The notes: generated by a model from the sequence alone, not told the origin. Counted from the first letter of the stretch, positions 48,386-58,158 are shown. The stretch: DNA of 64,000 nt from Clostridia bacterium (GCA_018434325.1 JAHDPO010000013.1:124001-188000), one strand, 5' to 3'. Numbers and translations: made by a program.

Positions 48386-49873
48386 TTAACCGAGGATGAG
48401 ATAGCCCAGGGTAAACAGGGGGGCAGCCACCAGCAGACAGGCCAGGCAGCCGACCAGCGTTACCTTGATACGCATACCGCCGTTTTGCAGGGAGGGCTGG
48501 GAATGGAAGATCGAGGCGGGAGCGGAGGCGCCGGGCAGAACCATGCCGATGTTGATCATGTAAATCATAGCGGCGCCGGCAAACTGAGGATTCATGCCGC
48601 TGGACATAACGAAGGGCGCGATGATGGGGATCATGGCGGCGCCGAAGGCGATGTTGGAGCCCAGGTTGGTAAGGACCAGGGACAGCACCATGGTGAAGAC
48701 CAGGATGAAGGTGCCGCCCTTGCCGGCAAAGATCGGTGTAAACACACCAGTGAGCCAGGGCAGGATGCCGGTAGCCTCGTTGGTAACAGCGGCGGCCAGG
48801 GGCAGCGTAACGGCGCACATCAGGATGACCTCCCAGCTGATGGCCGTATCTTTGACCTTTCTGAATTCAATGGTAGGCTTGCCGTCGCCCTCGCCGCTGG
48901 GCAGAACCAGCAGGACGGCGGCGCAGATGCAGTACATGCCGGCCACGGTCATGGTGTTATTGATGAAGTTTGCAAAAGCGGTGCCGATCAAGGTGTTGCC
49001 CAGGATACAGAGAAAAACCGTAATAATGTAAAGGACGAGAATGCGCTTGGCCCGGGGACGCAGAATCTTGCTCTCTTCTCCCATCTTATCCACGTCAAAG
49101 CGTTTCATGATACTGTAATCTACCTTGAAGACCCACTTGCTGAGGAAAACATAGACCGTCAGAATCAGTACCGTAGAGGGAAGGGTGAAGACAGCCATGA
49201 GACCCATGTTCAGCTGCACGGAGGTCACCTCCGACCAGGTGTTGGCCAAGCCCAGCATCCAGCTCTGGTAGGGAACCATGGCGCCGCCCAAAATGGTGCA
49301 CAGCATGATGCCGGCAAAGCCCACATAACGGAAAGAGCAGTCCTTTTCGTAGCCGCAGTTGTCGGCGATATCCTGCCAGATGCCGTAGAGGATGAGAGAA
49401 AGCACGATCTGGTTAACAACGATGCAGGACAGGCCGAAAACAACAAAGAAAGACCAGACATAAAGCAGGGGCTTGCCCTTAAAAATTTTTTTGGATAACG
49501 ACCAGCGTACAAACCACTTGCCGAAGCCGTAATAGGACAGGGAGCCGGCGGCAATGAAGCCCACTATGCTTTGGAACACTACGTTGTGGCCCATCATGGA
49601 GGTGATGGCGGCGCTCATGGAGGTGTAGCCGCTGATGCCATAAGCGATAACGGCAAATAAGGACGGCCAGATGATGTCACAGGATGAGTAACCGTAAACG
49701 ACGCCTAAGAAAACACCCAGCACTTTCATACCCACAGGGGTCAGGGTGCTGAAGGGGGGCAGGAGGCCAAAGCCGAACATCAGAAATAAAGTAATTGCAA
49801 TATTGACGATTTTAACAGGGCTATATCCCCTTTTAATCGCCGTGGTCGTGGTAATAGTTGTTGTTGTCGCCAT
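48386..49873 (-). CDS. SLC13/DASS-type anion permease
   Basis: 495 residues with about 12 predicted membrane helices, similar to the divalent anion:Na+ symporter family that imports di- and tricarboxylates or sulfate. The repeat halves include FQSIVGFIAAGSLSYYGFGKW and the later TNLGSNIAFGAAMIPIIAPF with the SNT-like Asn/Ser-rich segment. The start at 49873 (MATTTT) follows AAAGGAG; the frame opens 58 codons upstream, but that extension is not membrane-like. Divergent from the isomerase genes. Confidence 0.8.
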   Translation of the reverse strand: MATTTTITTTTAIKRGYSPVKIVNIAITLFLMFGFGLLPPFSTLTPVGMKVLGVFLGVVYGYSSCDIIWPSLFAVIAYGISGYTSMSAAITSMMGHNVVFQSIVGFIAAGSLSYYGFGKWFVRWSLSKKIFKGKPLLYVWSFFVVFGLSCIVVNQIVLSLILYGIWQDIADNCGYEKDCSFRYVGFAGIMLCTILGGAMVPYQSWMLGLANTWSEVTSVQLNMGLMAVFTLPSTVLILTVYVFLSKWVFKVDYSIMKRFDVDKMGEESKILRPRAKRILVLYIITVFLCILGNTLIGTAFANFINNTMTVAGMYCICAAVLLVLPSGEGDGKPTIEFRKVKDTAISWEVILMCAVTLPLAAAVTNEATGILPWLTGVFTPIFAGKGGTFILVFTMVLSLVLTNLGSNIAFGAAMIPIIAPFVMSSGMNPQFAGAAMIYMINIGMVLPGASAPASIFHSQPSLQNGGMRIKVTLVGCLACLLVAAPLFTLGYLILG

Positions 49874-49962
49874 TGTGTGACTCCTTTTCTTAAAAAGATG
49901 AAGAGGTGCAGACGGATTAAGAGAGTTCCGATCCAACCCTTGTCTCAATGGAACGATAACAT

Positions 49963-49992
49963 ATTCTACCATTTTTATGATGAGGAGTTCAA
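49963..49992 (-). promoter_or_regulatory. Probable promoter of the leftward permease unit
   Basis: On the minus strand TTGAAC (49987-49992), 18 bp, TAGAAT (49963-49968). It lies in the 274-bp divergent gap between permease and isomerase genes, the natural place for LysR control. Confidence 0.4.
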
Positions 49993-50041
49993 GCATGCAG
50001 ACTATTGGGACTTTCGGCATGGGGTAACGCTTTTTGGTATT

Positions 50042-50069
50042 TTCCAAATTTTTGTATTTGCGCTATGAT
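50042..50069 (+). promoter_or_regulatory. Possible promoter of the rightward catabolic operon
   Basis: TTCCAA (50042-50047), 16 bp, TATGAT (50064-50069), about 80 bp upstream of the first isomerase-like gene. The weak -35 would fit activation. Confidence 0.3.
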
Positions 50070-50147
50070 GATCAAAGAGAGTTTCATTCAGCCAAGGCCG
50101 TGGAAACGAAGAGTTAATGCAAAAGTATGTCAGAAAGGAAAAGTGAC

Positions 50148-50867
50148 ATGTACGGTTGGAGAGCGAAAATCGGGCTTATCACGCCCATGAGTGAAAACGC
50201 GGAGCACGCCTTTCACATCTACGCTCCGGAGGGGGTGTCTGTTTGCTCCTTAAAAATCAATTTTCCCGGTCCCACGCCGGAAGGGTTGATCTATCTGACC
50301 GACCAGCTGGAAGACACCGCTGCCATGTATAAGGGGCGGAATCTGGATTTGGTCGTGTTTGGCTGTACCTCCGGCAGCTGCATAAAGGGCTACGGCTGGG
50401 ATAAAGAATGCAGGTCGCGCATTGAGCGGGCCTGCGGCATCCCTGGTCTGACTACCAGCACGGCAGTGCTGGAAGGACTGGGTGCCCTGGGAGCCAAAAA
50501 GGTAGCGGTGCTGACGCCCTATCCGGAAGCGACTAACGAAGCGGAAAAGAAGTTCCTGGAAGACAATGGCTTTGAAGTCACCAATATCGTAGGCATGAAT
50601 ATGAGCCAGTTTACCGGCAAGGGAATGAGCTTTGAGGATGCGGATGAGCATTTTCTCTATCAGCATTCCGTCCATATGGATCTAAAAGGCGCGGATACCT
50701 TCTTTTTAAGCTGCATGGGCCTTACCACCATGGAAATTATTGACGCGCTGGAAACCCGGCTGGGCCTGCCGGTAATCACCAGCCATCAGGCCACCCTGTG
50801 GTCGGCCCTGCGCCATTGCCGCATCGGCGCCAAGCTGCCTAAGCTGGGCCGGTTGTTCACCCTGTAA
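50148..50867 (+). CDS. Maleate isomerase/Asp-Glu racemase-family protein 1
   Basis: 239 residues of the Asp/Glu racemase superfamily. Two cysteines sit at the catalytic places: Cys73 in FGCTSGSC and Cys189 in FFLSCMGLT, matching the pair used by maleate cis-trans isomerases and two-base racemases. Arylmalonate decarboxylases keep only the second, so a decarboxylase is less likely. TSTAVLEGLGALGAKKVAVLTPY is the family core. The start at 50148 (MYGWRA) matches the paralogue downstream and has AAAGGAAAAG upstream; the frame opens seven codons earlier. The substrate is unknown. Confidence 0.8.
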   Translation: MYGWRAKIGLITPMSENAEHAFHIYAPEGVSVCSLKINFPGPTPEGLIYLTDQLEDTAAMYKGRNLDLVVFGCTSGSCIKGYGWDKECRSRIERACGIPGLTTSTAVLEGLGALGAKKVAVLTPYPEATNEAEKKFLEDNGFEVTNIVGMNMSQFTGKGMSFEDADEHFLYQHSVHMDLKGADTFFLSCMGLTTMEIIDALETRLGLPVITSHQATLWSALRHCRIGAKLPKLGRLFTL

Positions 50868-50894
50868 ACTTGATATATGGAAAGGGCTGATTAT

Positions 50895-51602
50895 ATGTAT
50901 GCTTGGCGAGCCAGAATCGGCGTTATCGCCCCTCTTGACGATCAGGTGGAATACGCTTTCAATAAGTACGCACCGGAAGGCGTAGCCTTTAACAGTACCA
51001 GACTTTATTTCCCCGGTCCCACGCCGGAAGGCCTGATCTTCCTGTCGGACCAACTGGAAGAGACGGCAAAAATCTACCGTAAGCAGCACCACGACGTGGT
51101 TCTTTTCGGCTGCACCTCCGGCAGCTGCATTAAAGGCTATGGGTTTGACAAAGAATGCATTGAGCGCATTGAGCGGGCCTGCGGCTGGCCGGGGCTGACC
51201 ACCAGCACCGCTGTGCTGGAAGCCTACAAAGCCCTTGGCCTTAAAAAGACCGTTGTGATGACCCCTTATCCGGAGGAGACCAACCAGGCGGAAAAGAAAT
51301 TCCTGGAGGACAACGGCCTGGAGGTTACTTCCATCACCGGAATCGGCTTCAATAAAGAGGGGGATTACAGCTACGCCAGCAAATGGCACCTGTACCGCAA
51401 TGCCAAGAAGCTGAAAACCGAAGGGGCGGAAGTATTTTTCCTTAGCTGTATGGGCCTTGCCACGATGGAGCTTGTGCAAATCCTGGAAGAGGATCTGGGT
51501 ATGCCGGTGATCACCAGCCATCAAGCCAGCCTCTGGGCCTGCCTGCGCCACGCCGGTATCAACGATAAGCTTCCCGGTCTGGGCAAGCTGTTCACACTAT
51601 AA
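50895..51602 (+). CDS. Maleate isomerase/Asp-Glu racemase-family protein 2
   Basis: 235-residue paralogue of the preceding gene, sharing MYxWRAxIG, FPGPTPEGLI, FGCTSGSCIKGYG and TSTAVLE, and keeping both catalytic cysteines (Cys73 and Cys185). It differs most in the region around residues 150-170, near the second cysteine. The start at 50895 has GGAAAGG upstream; the frame opens six codons earlier. The pair may form a heteromer or act on two stereoisomers. Confidence 0.8.
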   Translation: MYAWRARIGVIAPLDDQVEYAFNKYAPEGVAFNSTRLYFPGPTPEGLIFLSDQLEETAKIYRKQHHDVVLFGCTSGSCIKGYGFDKECIERIERACGWPGLTTSTAVLEAYKALGLKKTVVMTPYPEETNQAEKKFLEDNGLEVTSITGIGFNKEGDYSYASKWHLYRNAKKLKTEGAEVFFLSCMGLATMELVQILEEDLGMPVITSHQASLWACLRHAGINDKLPGLGKLFTL

Positions 51603-51625
51603 ATAGACCATAAGGAGGATCTAAC

Positions 51626-53005
51626 ATGGGCTTCAATTATCACGGTATTACGACAGATATGACGAAACAGTTGTGCCATTTTATTAAAAATTTGCAATAT
51701 ACGGACATTCCTCCCGCAGTAATCGAGCGGGCTAAGATGAACATCATGCAGACCGTAGGCGTTTGCCTGTGCAGCGCCGAACTCAAGCAGATCAAAGACG
51801 CTATTGAAATAGCCAAGGAGATGTCCCCCGGCGGCGAAGCGGTTGCCACCCTGTGGGCCGACGGCCAGAAGGTAAGCTGGGAATCCGCCGCTTTCCTGGC
51901 CGGCACTATGGGCGACTGCCTGGATTGGGAAGACTGTTCCGTAACCGGCCACCCCTCCGCCGGCGTCATCACCACCGCCATCGTGGCCGGTGAAGCGCTG
52001 AAAAAGAGCGGCAAAGAAGTGCTTACCGCCATCGTGGCAGGTTATGAAGTGTATCAGCGCATTGCCCTGGCCGGCCGCAGCAACATCGTCAGCTATAACA
52101 CCTTCGGCAACCTTACGGTGCTGATGAAGCTGCTGGATTTGCCCGAAGAGAAGATGAACCGGGCCTTCGGTATCGGCACGGCCTGCGCCATTATCGCCTG
52201 CAACGTTCATGAAGCTACGATGTCCGACTCGCTGAACTATCTCTATGGCTATAAGAACCAAAACGCCGTTACCATGATTAAAACGGCATTGCTGGGCATT
52301 GAAAACATGGAAGACGCCTTCGATGATCCCACCGCTTATTTGCGCCATTGCGGTTATCAGGAGCCGGAATGGCTCACCAAAGAACTGGGCGAGACCTGGA
52401 TGATGATGAACATGATCCTGATCAAACATTGGCCGGCCAACGTCTTTGTACAGACCTATACGGAGCTGGCCAGCCGCCTTGTTACCAAGTATAAGTACAA
52501 TCCCGACGATGTGGAGGAGATCATCATTCGCCCCTCTGTGGCTTTCCGGCACTGGTATTCGGATGACGGCTATGATTCCGTTACCCAGGCCCAATTCTCC
52601 ATCCCCTATTGCACGGCTTGCGCCATGTACTATCCTGAGCCCGGCGCCATCTGGTACCAGCCCGCAACCATGCGGGATCCCAAAATTGCTGCGCTGATGA
52701 ACAAAGTCAAAGCCGATGGCTTCGTGGAGATGAAGGGCCTGAAGTTCATTAAGGATCTCATTGACGGCCAGCATCCTGAAAAGTTCATGATCGTGCGGCT
52801 GAAAAATGGCGCCGAGTATGTGGAGAGCGCATTCACCCACCCCGGCCACCCCAACTACATGCTCACCCGGGATGAGTTTAAGGACCGTTTCCGCTTGGAA
52901 ACCAAGAATGTCCTCAGCCCGGACAAGACGGAAGCCGCTATCGACTTCATCTGCCGTTTCGAAGCCTGCGAGGATGCCGCAGCGCTGCCCGCGCTTCTCT
53001 ATTAA
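51626..53005 (+). CDS. MmgE/PrpD-family protein 1
   Basis: 459 residues, full length for the 2-methylcitrate dehydratase/aconitate decarboxylase/iminodisuccinate epimerase superfamily. The conserved core LDWEDCSVTGHPSAGVITTAI (residues ~93-113) and AIVAGYEVYQRIA follow the family pattern. KHWPANVFVQ is the later substrate-site Lys block. The family covers dehydration, decarboxylation and epimerisation of poly-carboxylates, so the reaction cannot be fixed. AAGGAGG precedes the ATG; 23 bp from the previous gene. Confidence 0.85.
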   Translation: MGFNYHGITTDMTKQLCHFIKNLQYTDIPPAVIERAKMNIMQTVGVCLCSAELKQIKDAIEIAKEMSPGGEAVATLWADGQKVSWESAAFLAGTMGDCLDWEDCSVTGHPSAGVITTAIVAGEALKKSGKEVLTAIVAGYEVYQRIALAGRSNIVSYNTFGNLTVLMKLLDLPEEKMNRAFGIGTACAIIACNVHEATMSDSLNYLYGYKNQNAVTMIKTALLGIENMEDAFDDPTAYLRHCGYQEPEWLTKELGETWMMMNMILIKHWPANVFVQTYTELASRLVTKYKYNPDDVEEIIIRPSVAFRHWYSDDGYDSVTQAQFSIPYCTACAMYYPEPGAIWYQPATMRDPKIAALMNKVKADGFVEMKGLKFIKDLIDGQHPEKFMIVRLKNGAEYVESAFTHPGHPNYMLTRDEFKDRFRLETKNVLSPDKTEAAIDFICRFEACEDAAALPALLY

Positions 53006-53098
53006 TAAGGCGCTTGATGAGGCGCTGCCGGAAACCGGCCTTATAAGGCCGCATTGCAAAAACAGGAAAATTTCCAAGATTATTTGGGGAGGTACAAA

Positions 53099-54571
53099 AT
53101 GCGCTATAATCGATTCCACAAAGATAATAATTTTCTTACACCTACTACCTATACCCAGGAGCTTAGCGAATATACAGTAAATCTCAAATATGAGGACATT
53201 CCCGCCGAGGTGATTGAGCGGGCTAAGATGATCATGCTTCAGACCATCGGCGTTACTCTGGCCGCCCGGCCTACCCAGATCGCCGACAAAGCGCGCCGGA
53301 TGGGCCGTGAGGCCAACGGCGGAGAAGGAGGCCCTGTCACGGTCTGGGGCGGCGGCGAAAAGCTGGCGGCGGTGAACGCCGGGTTGGTGGTAGGCACTAT
53401 GGCCGATGCGCTGGATTGGGAGGACTGCTCCTGGACCGGCCACCCCTCTGCGGGGATAATTCCCTGCGCCTGGTTGGCGGCGGAAGAAAAACACAAGAGC
53501 GGCAAGGATATGCTCACCGCCATCGTAGCCGGCTACGAAGTATACCAGCGGATCGCTATGGCTGTGCAGCCCTCTGACCAGCGTTGGAAGACCAAAGGCT
53601 GGGGCCTGACCAGCTGGCAGATCTTCGGGGCAATTATCCCCATTGCCAAGCTGTATGGCTTCGATCCCCGCAAGGTAAACCAGGCTATCGGCGTGGGCTG
53701 CGAGTGCAGCACCATTCCCACGGCCTACCATGCCACCACGATGTCCGACTTCTATCATTATGAGCACGGCTATCGCAACCGGGATGGGTTCACCATTGCC
53801 AAGAGCGTGGAAAAGGGAATCTATAACCAGATGGACGCCCTGGATGAACCCCGCTGCTATACCAGCGTAATCTGCGGCGATGATGCAAAAAGCGGTTCCA
53901 CTGATCCCGCCGTTGATTCCGGCGAAGCGGATGTAACCTGGCTGACCCGGGATTTGGGCAGCCGCTACTTGATCATGAGCACCTTGCTGAAGCACTGGCC
54001 CGCCAACATGTGGGTGCAGACCACGGCGGAAATCGTACACGATATGGCCAAGGAACATGGCTTTGGGCCTGAGGACGTGGAAGAGATCATCGTGGATCCT
54101 CCCGTGAGCCAGCGCATGTGGGCGCCGGAAGAGGGCTTCACCTCCGTAACCCATGCTCAGTTTTCCCTGCCCTTTGTTGTGGCTTCCCTGCTTTATGATC
54201 CCAACCCCGGCGCTCATTGGTATACCCCTGAGAAGATGAAGGATCCCAAGATCATCGCCCTGGCCAGGCGGGTGCGGGGCGGCGATTCCCCTGCGGATTC
54301 CCCTCTCACCGGCTTTAAGGAATTCCGGGCCGGCACCTATCCCATGAAGACGGTTACCATCACCTTGAAGGATGGAACGAAGCATGTAGACAAGATGGAT
54401 TGCCATCCGGGCCACCCCAACAATATGATGAGCAGGGAGGAGTTTGTGGAGCGTTTCCGTATCCAGGCCTCTCCCGTTCTTCAGGGCGATAAGCTGGAGA
54501 AGGCAATAGAAGTGCTGTGCAATATCGAGAACTGTGAGGATATTGCCAGCCTGTCCGATCTGCTCAACTGA
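53099..54571 (+). CDS. MmgE/PrpD-family protein 2
   Basis: 490-residue paralogue of the preceding protein, sharing the LDWEDCSWTGHPSAGIIP core, TAIVAGYEVYQRIAMA and LLKHWPANMWVQ. It is longer by an insert near residues 255-280. The start at 53099 (MRYNRFHKD) has GGGGAGG upstream; the frame opens 15 codons earlier without support. A terminator follows, closing this transcript part. MmgE/PrpD proteins are usually homodimers; adjacent diverged copies raise the chance of a heterodimer or two steps. Confidence 0.85.
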   Translation: MRYNRFHKDNNFLTPTTYTQELSEYTVNLKYEDIPAEVIERAKMIMLQTIGVTLAARPTQIADKARRMGREANGGEGGPVTVWGGGEKLAAVNAGLVVGTMADALDWEDCSWTGHPSAGIIPCAWLAAEEKHKSGKDMLTAIVAGYEVYQRIAMAVQPSDQRWKTKGWGLTSWQIFGAIIPIAKLYGFDPRKVNQAIGVGCECSTIPTAYHATTMSDFYHYEHGYRNRDGFTIAKSVEKGIYNQMDALDEPRCYTSVICGDDAKSGSTDPAVDSGEADVTWLTRDLGSRYLIMSTLLKHWPANMWVQTTAEIVHDMAKEHGFGPEDVEEIIVDPPVSQRMWAPEEGFTSVTHAQFSLPFVVASLLYDPNPGAHWYTPEKMKDPKIIALARRVRGGDSPADSPLTGFKEFRAGTYPMKTVTITLKDGTKHVDKMDCHPGHPNNMMSREEFVERFRIQASPVLQGDKLEKAIEVLCNIENCEDIASLSDLLN

Positions 54572-54658
54572 CCTTGGTCGCCGCTTCAGCCTTCCTGATC
54601 TTAGTGACAACTTTTAGAAGCCGCAAAGCACTAGTCGCTTAGCAGGAATTTCCCAAAG

Positions 54659-54696
54659 GGGGATACGGTGCAGGAAGCGCCGTATCCCCTGTTTTT
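54659..54696 (+). terminator. Intrinsic terminator between PrpD 2 and the FAD oxidoreductase
   Basis: A 10-bp stem GGGGATACGG/CCGTATCCCC (54659-54668 with 54680-54689), followed by TGTTTTT. The redox genes downstream may be a separate or partial read-through unit. Confidence 0.85.
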
Positions 54697-54740
54697 GCAG
54701 AATAGTATAAGAAGTGAAATGGACCCTACAGGAGGAGTAA

Positions 54741-56012
54741 ATGAATAAAATTGCTATTATAGGGTTTGGCGCCGCCGGATACTGCGCGGCGGCGGCAGCC
54801 CGCAAATGCGACCCGGACGCCTTGATCGATGTTTATACAGACGACGGCAGGGGACCCTATAATCCCATGCTGGCCACCTATTATGTTAAAGGCGCCATTG
54901 ATTATGAGGCCATGTTCCCCTTTGGCTCCCTGGATGAAATTGAGGAACGCCTGAATCTTTGTATTTACCGGAATAGTGCGGTGACCGGCCTTGATGGGGA
55001 GACGAAAACAATTTTCCTCTCCGATGGGACAAAAGCAGCCTACGATAATATCCTCATCAGCACCGGCGCTGCCGCTTTTGTGCCGCCGATTCAGGGGGGA
55101 GACTTGCCCGGCGTTTTTAAAATGCGCACGGCAGAGGATGGGGTATATTTGAAAAAGCTGCTGGATAGCGGCAAAATCCGCTCCGGTCTGGTGGTGGGCG
55201 CCTCCTGGGTGGGCATCAAGGTGGTGGAGGATCTGGTAGAGCACGGGATCCCCTGCACTTTGGTGGATGGCGCGGACTGGGCTTTTTCCATTGCGGCTTT
55301 CCGGCAAACGGCGCAGCGGATCCACCGGGATTTGGAGCAGAAAGGAATTAAGCTGGCCTTTGGCCAGATGCTTTCCCATATTGAACAGGAAAAGGACGGC
55401 CGGATTACCGCCGTCATGAAAAATGGCTGCCGCTTTACAGCGGATGCCATTGCCATTTGCATCGGCGTCCGGCCTAACGCGGCTTTCTTAAAGGATAGCG
55501 GTGTCGCCGTAAACCGGGGCGTATTGGTGGATGAGCGGATGAGTACCAACCTGCCCGGCATTTATGCTGCGGGGGACTGCTGCGAGGCCTTTGAAATCCA
55601 ATCCGGTGAGCGCAAAAACATTGGTCTTTGGTTTAACGCCAGAAAACAGGGGGAAGTGGCCGGCGCCAATATGGCCGGCAGGAGGAAAGCCTTTGGCGGC
55701 AATGCCCTGCTCAATCTGGCCCATTACCTGGATTATGATTTCATTAGTATCGGTGATGTTGCTTCCTGCCGGGATGAGGACCAGGTTTATGAATATGAGG
55801 ATGACCGGTATTACATCCGGGCTGTGCGGGGCGAAAAGCTCAAATGCCTTAATATGATCGGCACGGGGGAGAGCAACGGCGTCGTCAAGAGCCTGTTTAT
55901 CAAGTGTTTTGAGAATAACCAGGCGGAAATGGATATGACCTCCATCTGCCATTTAAAGGGAAGCGGGTTTCCCGACAGCTTCATCGATTTTATAGGGAGG
56001 GATCAGCATTGA
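54741..56012 (+). CDS. FAD-dependent pyridine nucleotide-disulfide-type oxidoreductase
   Basis: 423 residues. FAD-binding IAIIGFGAAGYCAAAAA (residues 4-20), a second Rossmann GxGxxG-like stretch LVVGASWVGIKVVEDL for NAD(P)H (residues ~150-165), and the C-terminal FAD block GIYAAGDC. No redox-active CxxxxC pair is seen, so it resembles NADH oxidase/ferredoxin reductase types rather than disulfide reductases. GGAGGAG precedes the ATG. Its end overlaps the molybdenum enzyme by 4 bp, so it probably passes electrons between NAD(P)H and that enzyme. Confidence 0.85.
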   Translation: MNKIAIIGFGAAGYCAAAAARKCDPDALIDVYTDDGRGPYNPMLATYYVKGAIDYEAMFPFGSLDEIEERLNLCIYRNSAVTGLDGETKTIFLSDGTKAAYDNILISTGAAAFVPPIQGGDLPGVFKMRTAEDGVYLKKLLDSGKIRSGLVVGASWVGIKVVEDLVEHGIPCTLVDGADWAFSIAAFRQTAQRIHRDLEQKGIKLAFGQMLSHIEQEKDGRITAVMKNGCRFTADAIAICIGVRPNAAFLKDSGVAVNRGVLVDERMSTNLPGIYAAGDCCEAFEIQSGERKNIGLWFNARKQGEVAGANMAGRRKAFGGNALLNLAHYLDYDFISIGDVASCRDEDQVYEYEDDRYYIRAVRGEKLKCLNMIGTGESNGVVKSLFIKCFENNQAEMDMTSICHLKGSGFPDSFIDFIGRDQH

Positions 56013-58147
56013 ATGAGCTGGAAAAGAAGATAAAAGCAAAAATTCCCGGCGAAGACACGGGGATTGAGATTAAACGCTCCCTTTGCGCCATTTGCAGCCC
56101 CGGCTGTCATTGCGGCTTAGATTGCTATGTCAAGGACGGCAAGCTGCTCAAGGTGGAGGGGACGCTGGAGCACCCCTATAACCGGGGCAAGCTTTGCACC
56201 AAGGGGGCGGCCACCCGGAATTATATTTATCGGGAAGACCGCGTCCGCACCCCCCTCAAGCGTGTGGGCCCCCGGGGAGAGGGTAAGTTTGAGCCCATTA
56301 GCTGGGATGAAGCCTACCGGATCATCGCGGAAAAGCTGGGTACGGTGAAAGAAAAGTACTCGCCCCATTCCGTGGCCTTCTTTAGCGGCTACTGCAAATG
56401 GTACCGCCCCATCCTGCACCGCTTCTGCTACACCTTTGGTTCCGTCAACTTTGGCACCGATGACAGCACCTGCTTTAAATCCATGGACATTGCCAATTCC
56501 CTTACCATCGGCGCCCCCGGCGGCCCCAACATTCCCAACACCAATACCTTCCTGGGCTGGAACTATGGCGGCTACTACTCAAACCATTTAAGCGTAGGTC
56601 CTGTGCAGGCCCTGAAGGAACGGGGGGGCAAGGTCATTATTATTGACGTGCGCTACTCGCCGGCCGCCAAGAATTTTGCGGATATCTTCCTGCAAATCAA
56701 GCCCGGCACCGACGGGGCCCTGGCTCTTGGCATGGGCAAGCTGATTATCGATAACGGCTGGGCGGACATGGATTATATCGGAAAGTACACCTATGGCTTC
56801 GATAAATATAAGGAGCTGGTGCAGAATTATCCCCTGGATAAGGTTTGTGAGATTACCGGTTTAAATCCCGATGATGTGTTTGAGGCCACCAAGCTTTATG
56901 CCACCAACGGTCCTGCCTGCATAAATTTCTCCGCTTCCGCCCTGACCCATCGGATCAACGGCCTGCAGACTCACCGGGCCATCATTTGCCTTGGGGCCCT
57001 GACCGGCAATTTTGACCGCCCGGGCGGCAATGTACCCAGCTTTGCCAGCTATATCCATAAGCGGGGCGGATTTACCACCCGGGAAATGGAATTCCGGGAG
57101 GAAAAGCGGCCCTTTGACCAGCTCCGTATCGGCGAGACCCGCTTCCCCGCTTGGGACGAATATTGCGACGAGTTTCAGGCCATGGACTTGCTGCGCCAGA
57201 TTGAGGAGGAAACACCCTACCCGATCAAAGCAATTGTGGGCTTTGGCATGAACGCCAAAATGTTCCCCGAAACGGATAAGCTGGTGAAAGCCTTTGATAA
57301 GCTGGACTTCTTTGTGGATGCGGATATGTTCATGACCTATACGGCAAAGTATGCGGATATCGTCCTGCCCTCTTGTTCCTCCCTGGAGCGGGGCGAAATG
57401 AAGGCCTATGAGGGCGGCTATCTTGCCTTTACCAAGCCCGCTATTCCGCCGCTGTATGAATCCAAGTCCGATGTGGATATGCTCTGCGAGCTGGCCCGGG
57501 TGATGGACCTTGACGACGATTTGATCAAGGCCGGTTATGAAGTCTGCTGCGATTGGATGATTGAGGGCAACGGGGTAACGGTTGCGGATTTGAAGGCTTC
57601 CGATCTGCCCGTAAAAATTCAGACGGCAAAACCGGTAGTTCCCGGCGCCTATCTGGAAAAGGGCTGCAGGACGCCTTCTGGCAAAATCGAGTTTTATTCC
57701 AAGGCTATTGCGGCTTACGATCCCAAATATGGCCTGAATCCGCTGCCGGATTATGTTGACCCCCTTTTTGATGAAAACGATCCCGAAACAAAGGAAAAGT
57801 ATCCCTTCCATATGATTGCCGGTATCCGCATCCCCAATACGATTCACTCCCGGGTCCATGAGGTCCCCTGGCTGCGCAGCCTGCGGCCTGATCCCCTTTG
57901 TGAGATCAATCAGGAGGACGCCAGGAACCTGGGCATCAATGACGGCGATGCTGTGGAAGTGAGCAGCCCCTATGGTACGGTTCGGCTGAAAGCTATGATT
58001 ACGGCCAAGCTGCAGCCCGGCGTACTGGCCATGGCCCATGGCTATACGGAGGCCAATGCAAATGTGCTGGTAGGCCGCGATCATCTTGATCCGTACTCCG
58101 GTTATCCCGGATTCAAGAGTTTGCGCTGCTCTATTCGCAAGTATTAG
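56009..58147 (+). CDS. Molybdopterin oxidoreductase (DMSO reductase family), catalytic subunit
   Basis: 712 residues. N-terminal [4Fe-4S] motif with Cys26, Cys29, Cys33 and a fourth Cys in GKLCTKG. Then the bis-MGD binding folds and a C-terminal molydop-binding domain (HSRVHEVPWLRSL, GDAVEVSSPYG). The likely molybdenum or tungsten ligand is the Cys in DDSTCFKSMD (near residue 155). No twin-arginine signal is present, so it is cytoplasmic. The reaction is unknown; reductases, dehydroxylases, transhydroxylases and hydratases all occur in this family. The overlap with FAD gene and the Fe-S gene after it points to a three-part complex. Confidence 0.88.
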   Translation: MNELEKKIKAKIPGEDTGIEIKRSLCAICSPGCHCGLDCYVKDGKLLKVEGTLEHPYNRGKLCTKGAATRNYIYREDRVRTPLKRVGPRGEGKFEPISWDEAYRIIAEKLGTVKEKYSPHSVAFFSGYCKWYRPILHRFCYTFGSVNFGTDDSTCFKSMDIANSLTIGAPGGPNIPNTNTFLGWNYGGYYSNHLSVGPVQALKERGGKVIIIDVRYSPAAKNFADIFLQIKPGTDGALALGMGKLIIDNGWADMDYIGKYTYGFDKYKELVQNYPLDKVCEITGLNPDDVFEATKLYATNGPACINFSASALTHRINGLQTHRAIICLGALTGNFDRPGGNVPSFASYIHKRGGFTTREMEFREEKRPFDQLRIGETRFPAWDEYCDEFQAMDLLRQIEEETPYPIKAIVGFGMNAKMFPETDKLVKAFDKLDFFVDADMFMTYTAKYADIVLPSCSSLERGEMKAYEGGYLAFTKPAIPPLYESKSDVDMLCELARVMDLDDDLIKAGYEVCCDWMIEGNGVTVADLKASDLPVKIQTAKPVVPGAYLEKGCRTPSGKIEFYSKAIAAYDPKYGLNPLPDYVDPLFDENDPETKEKYPFHMIAGIRIPNTIHSRVHEVPWLRSLRPDPLCEINQEDARNLGINDGDAVEVSSPYGTVRLKAMITAKLQPGVLAMAHGYTEANANVLVGRDHLDPYSGYPGFKSLRCSIRKY

Positions 58148-58158
58148 GAGGCGAAATA

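Noticed and set aside
50148-51602. Arylmalonate decarboxylase annotation for the racemase-family pair
   Set aside because: Both proteins keep two catalytic cysteines; decarboxylases of this family keep only the second.
51521-54610. A 1029-codon open frame on the minus strand opposite the two PrpD genes
   Set aside because: It mirrors codon bias of the two MmgE/PrpD genes, spans both of them and the gap, has no recognisable domain and no ribosome site. The plus-strand genes have full family motifs.
56861-58084. A 407-codon minus-strand frame opposite the molybdenum enzyme gene
   Set aside because: Antisense shadow of a GC-rich gene; no domain and no ribosome site.
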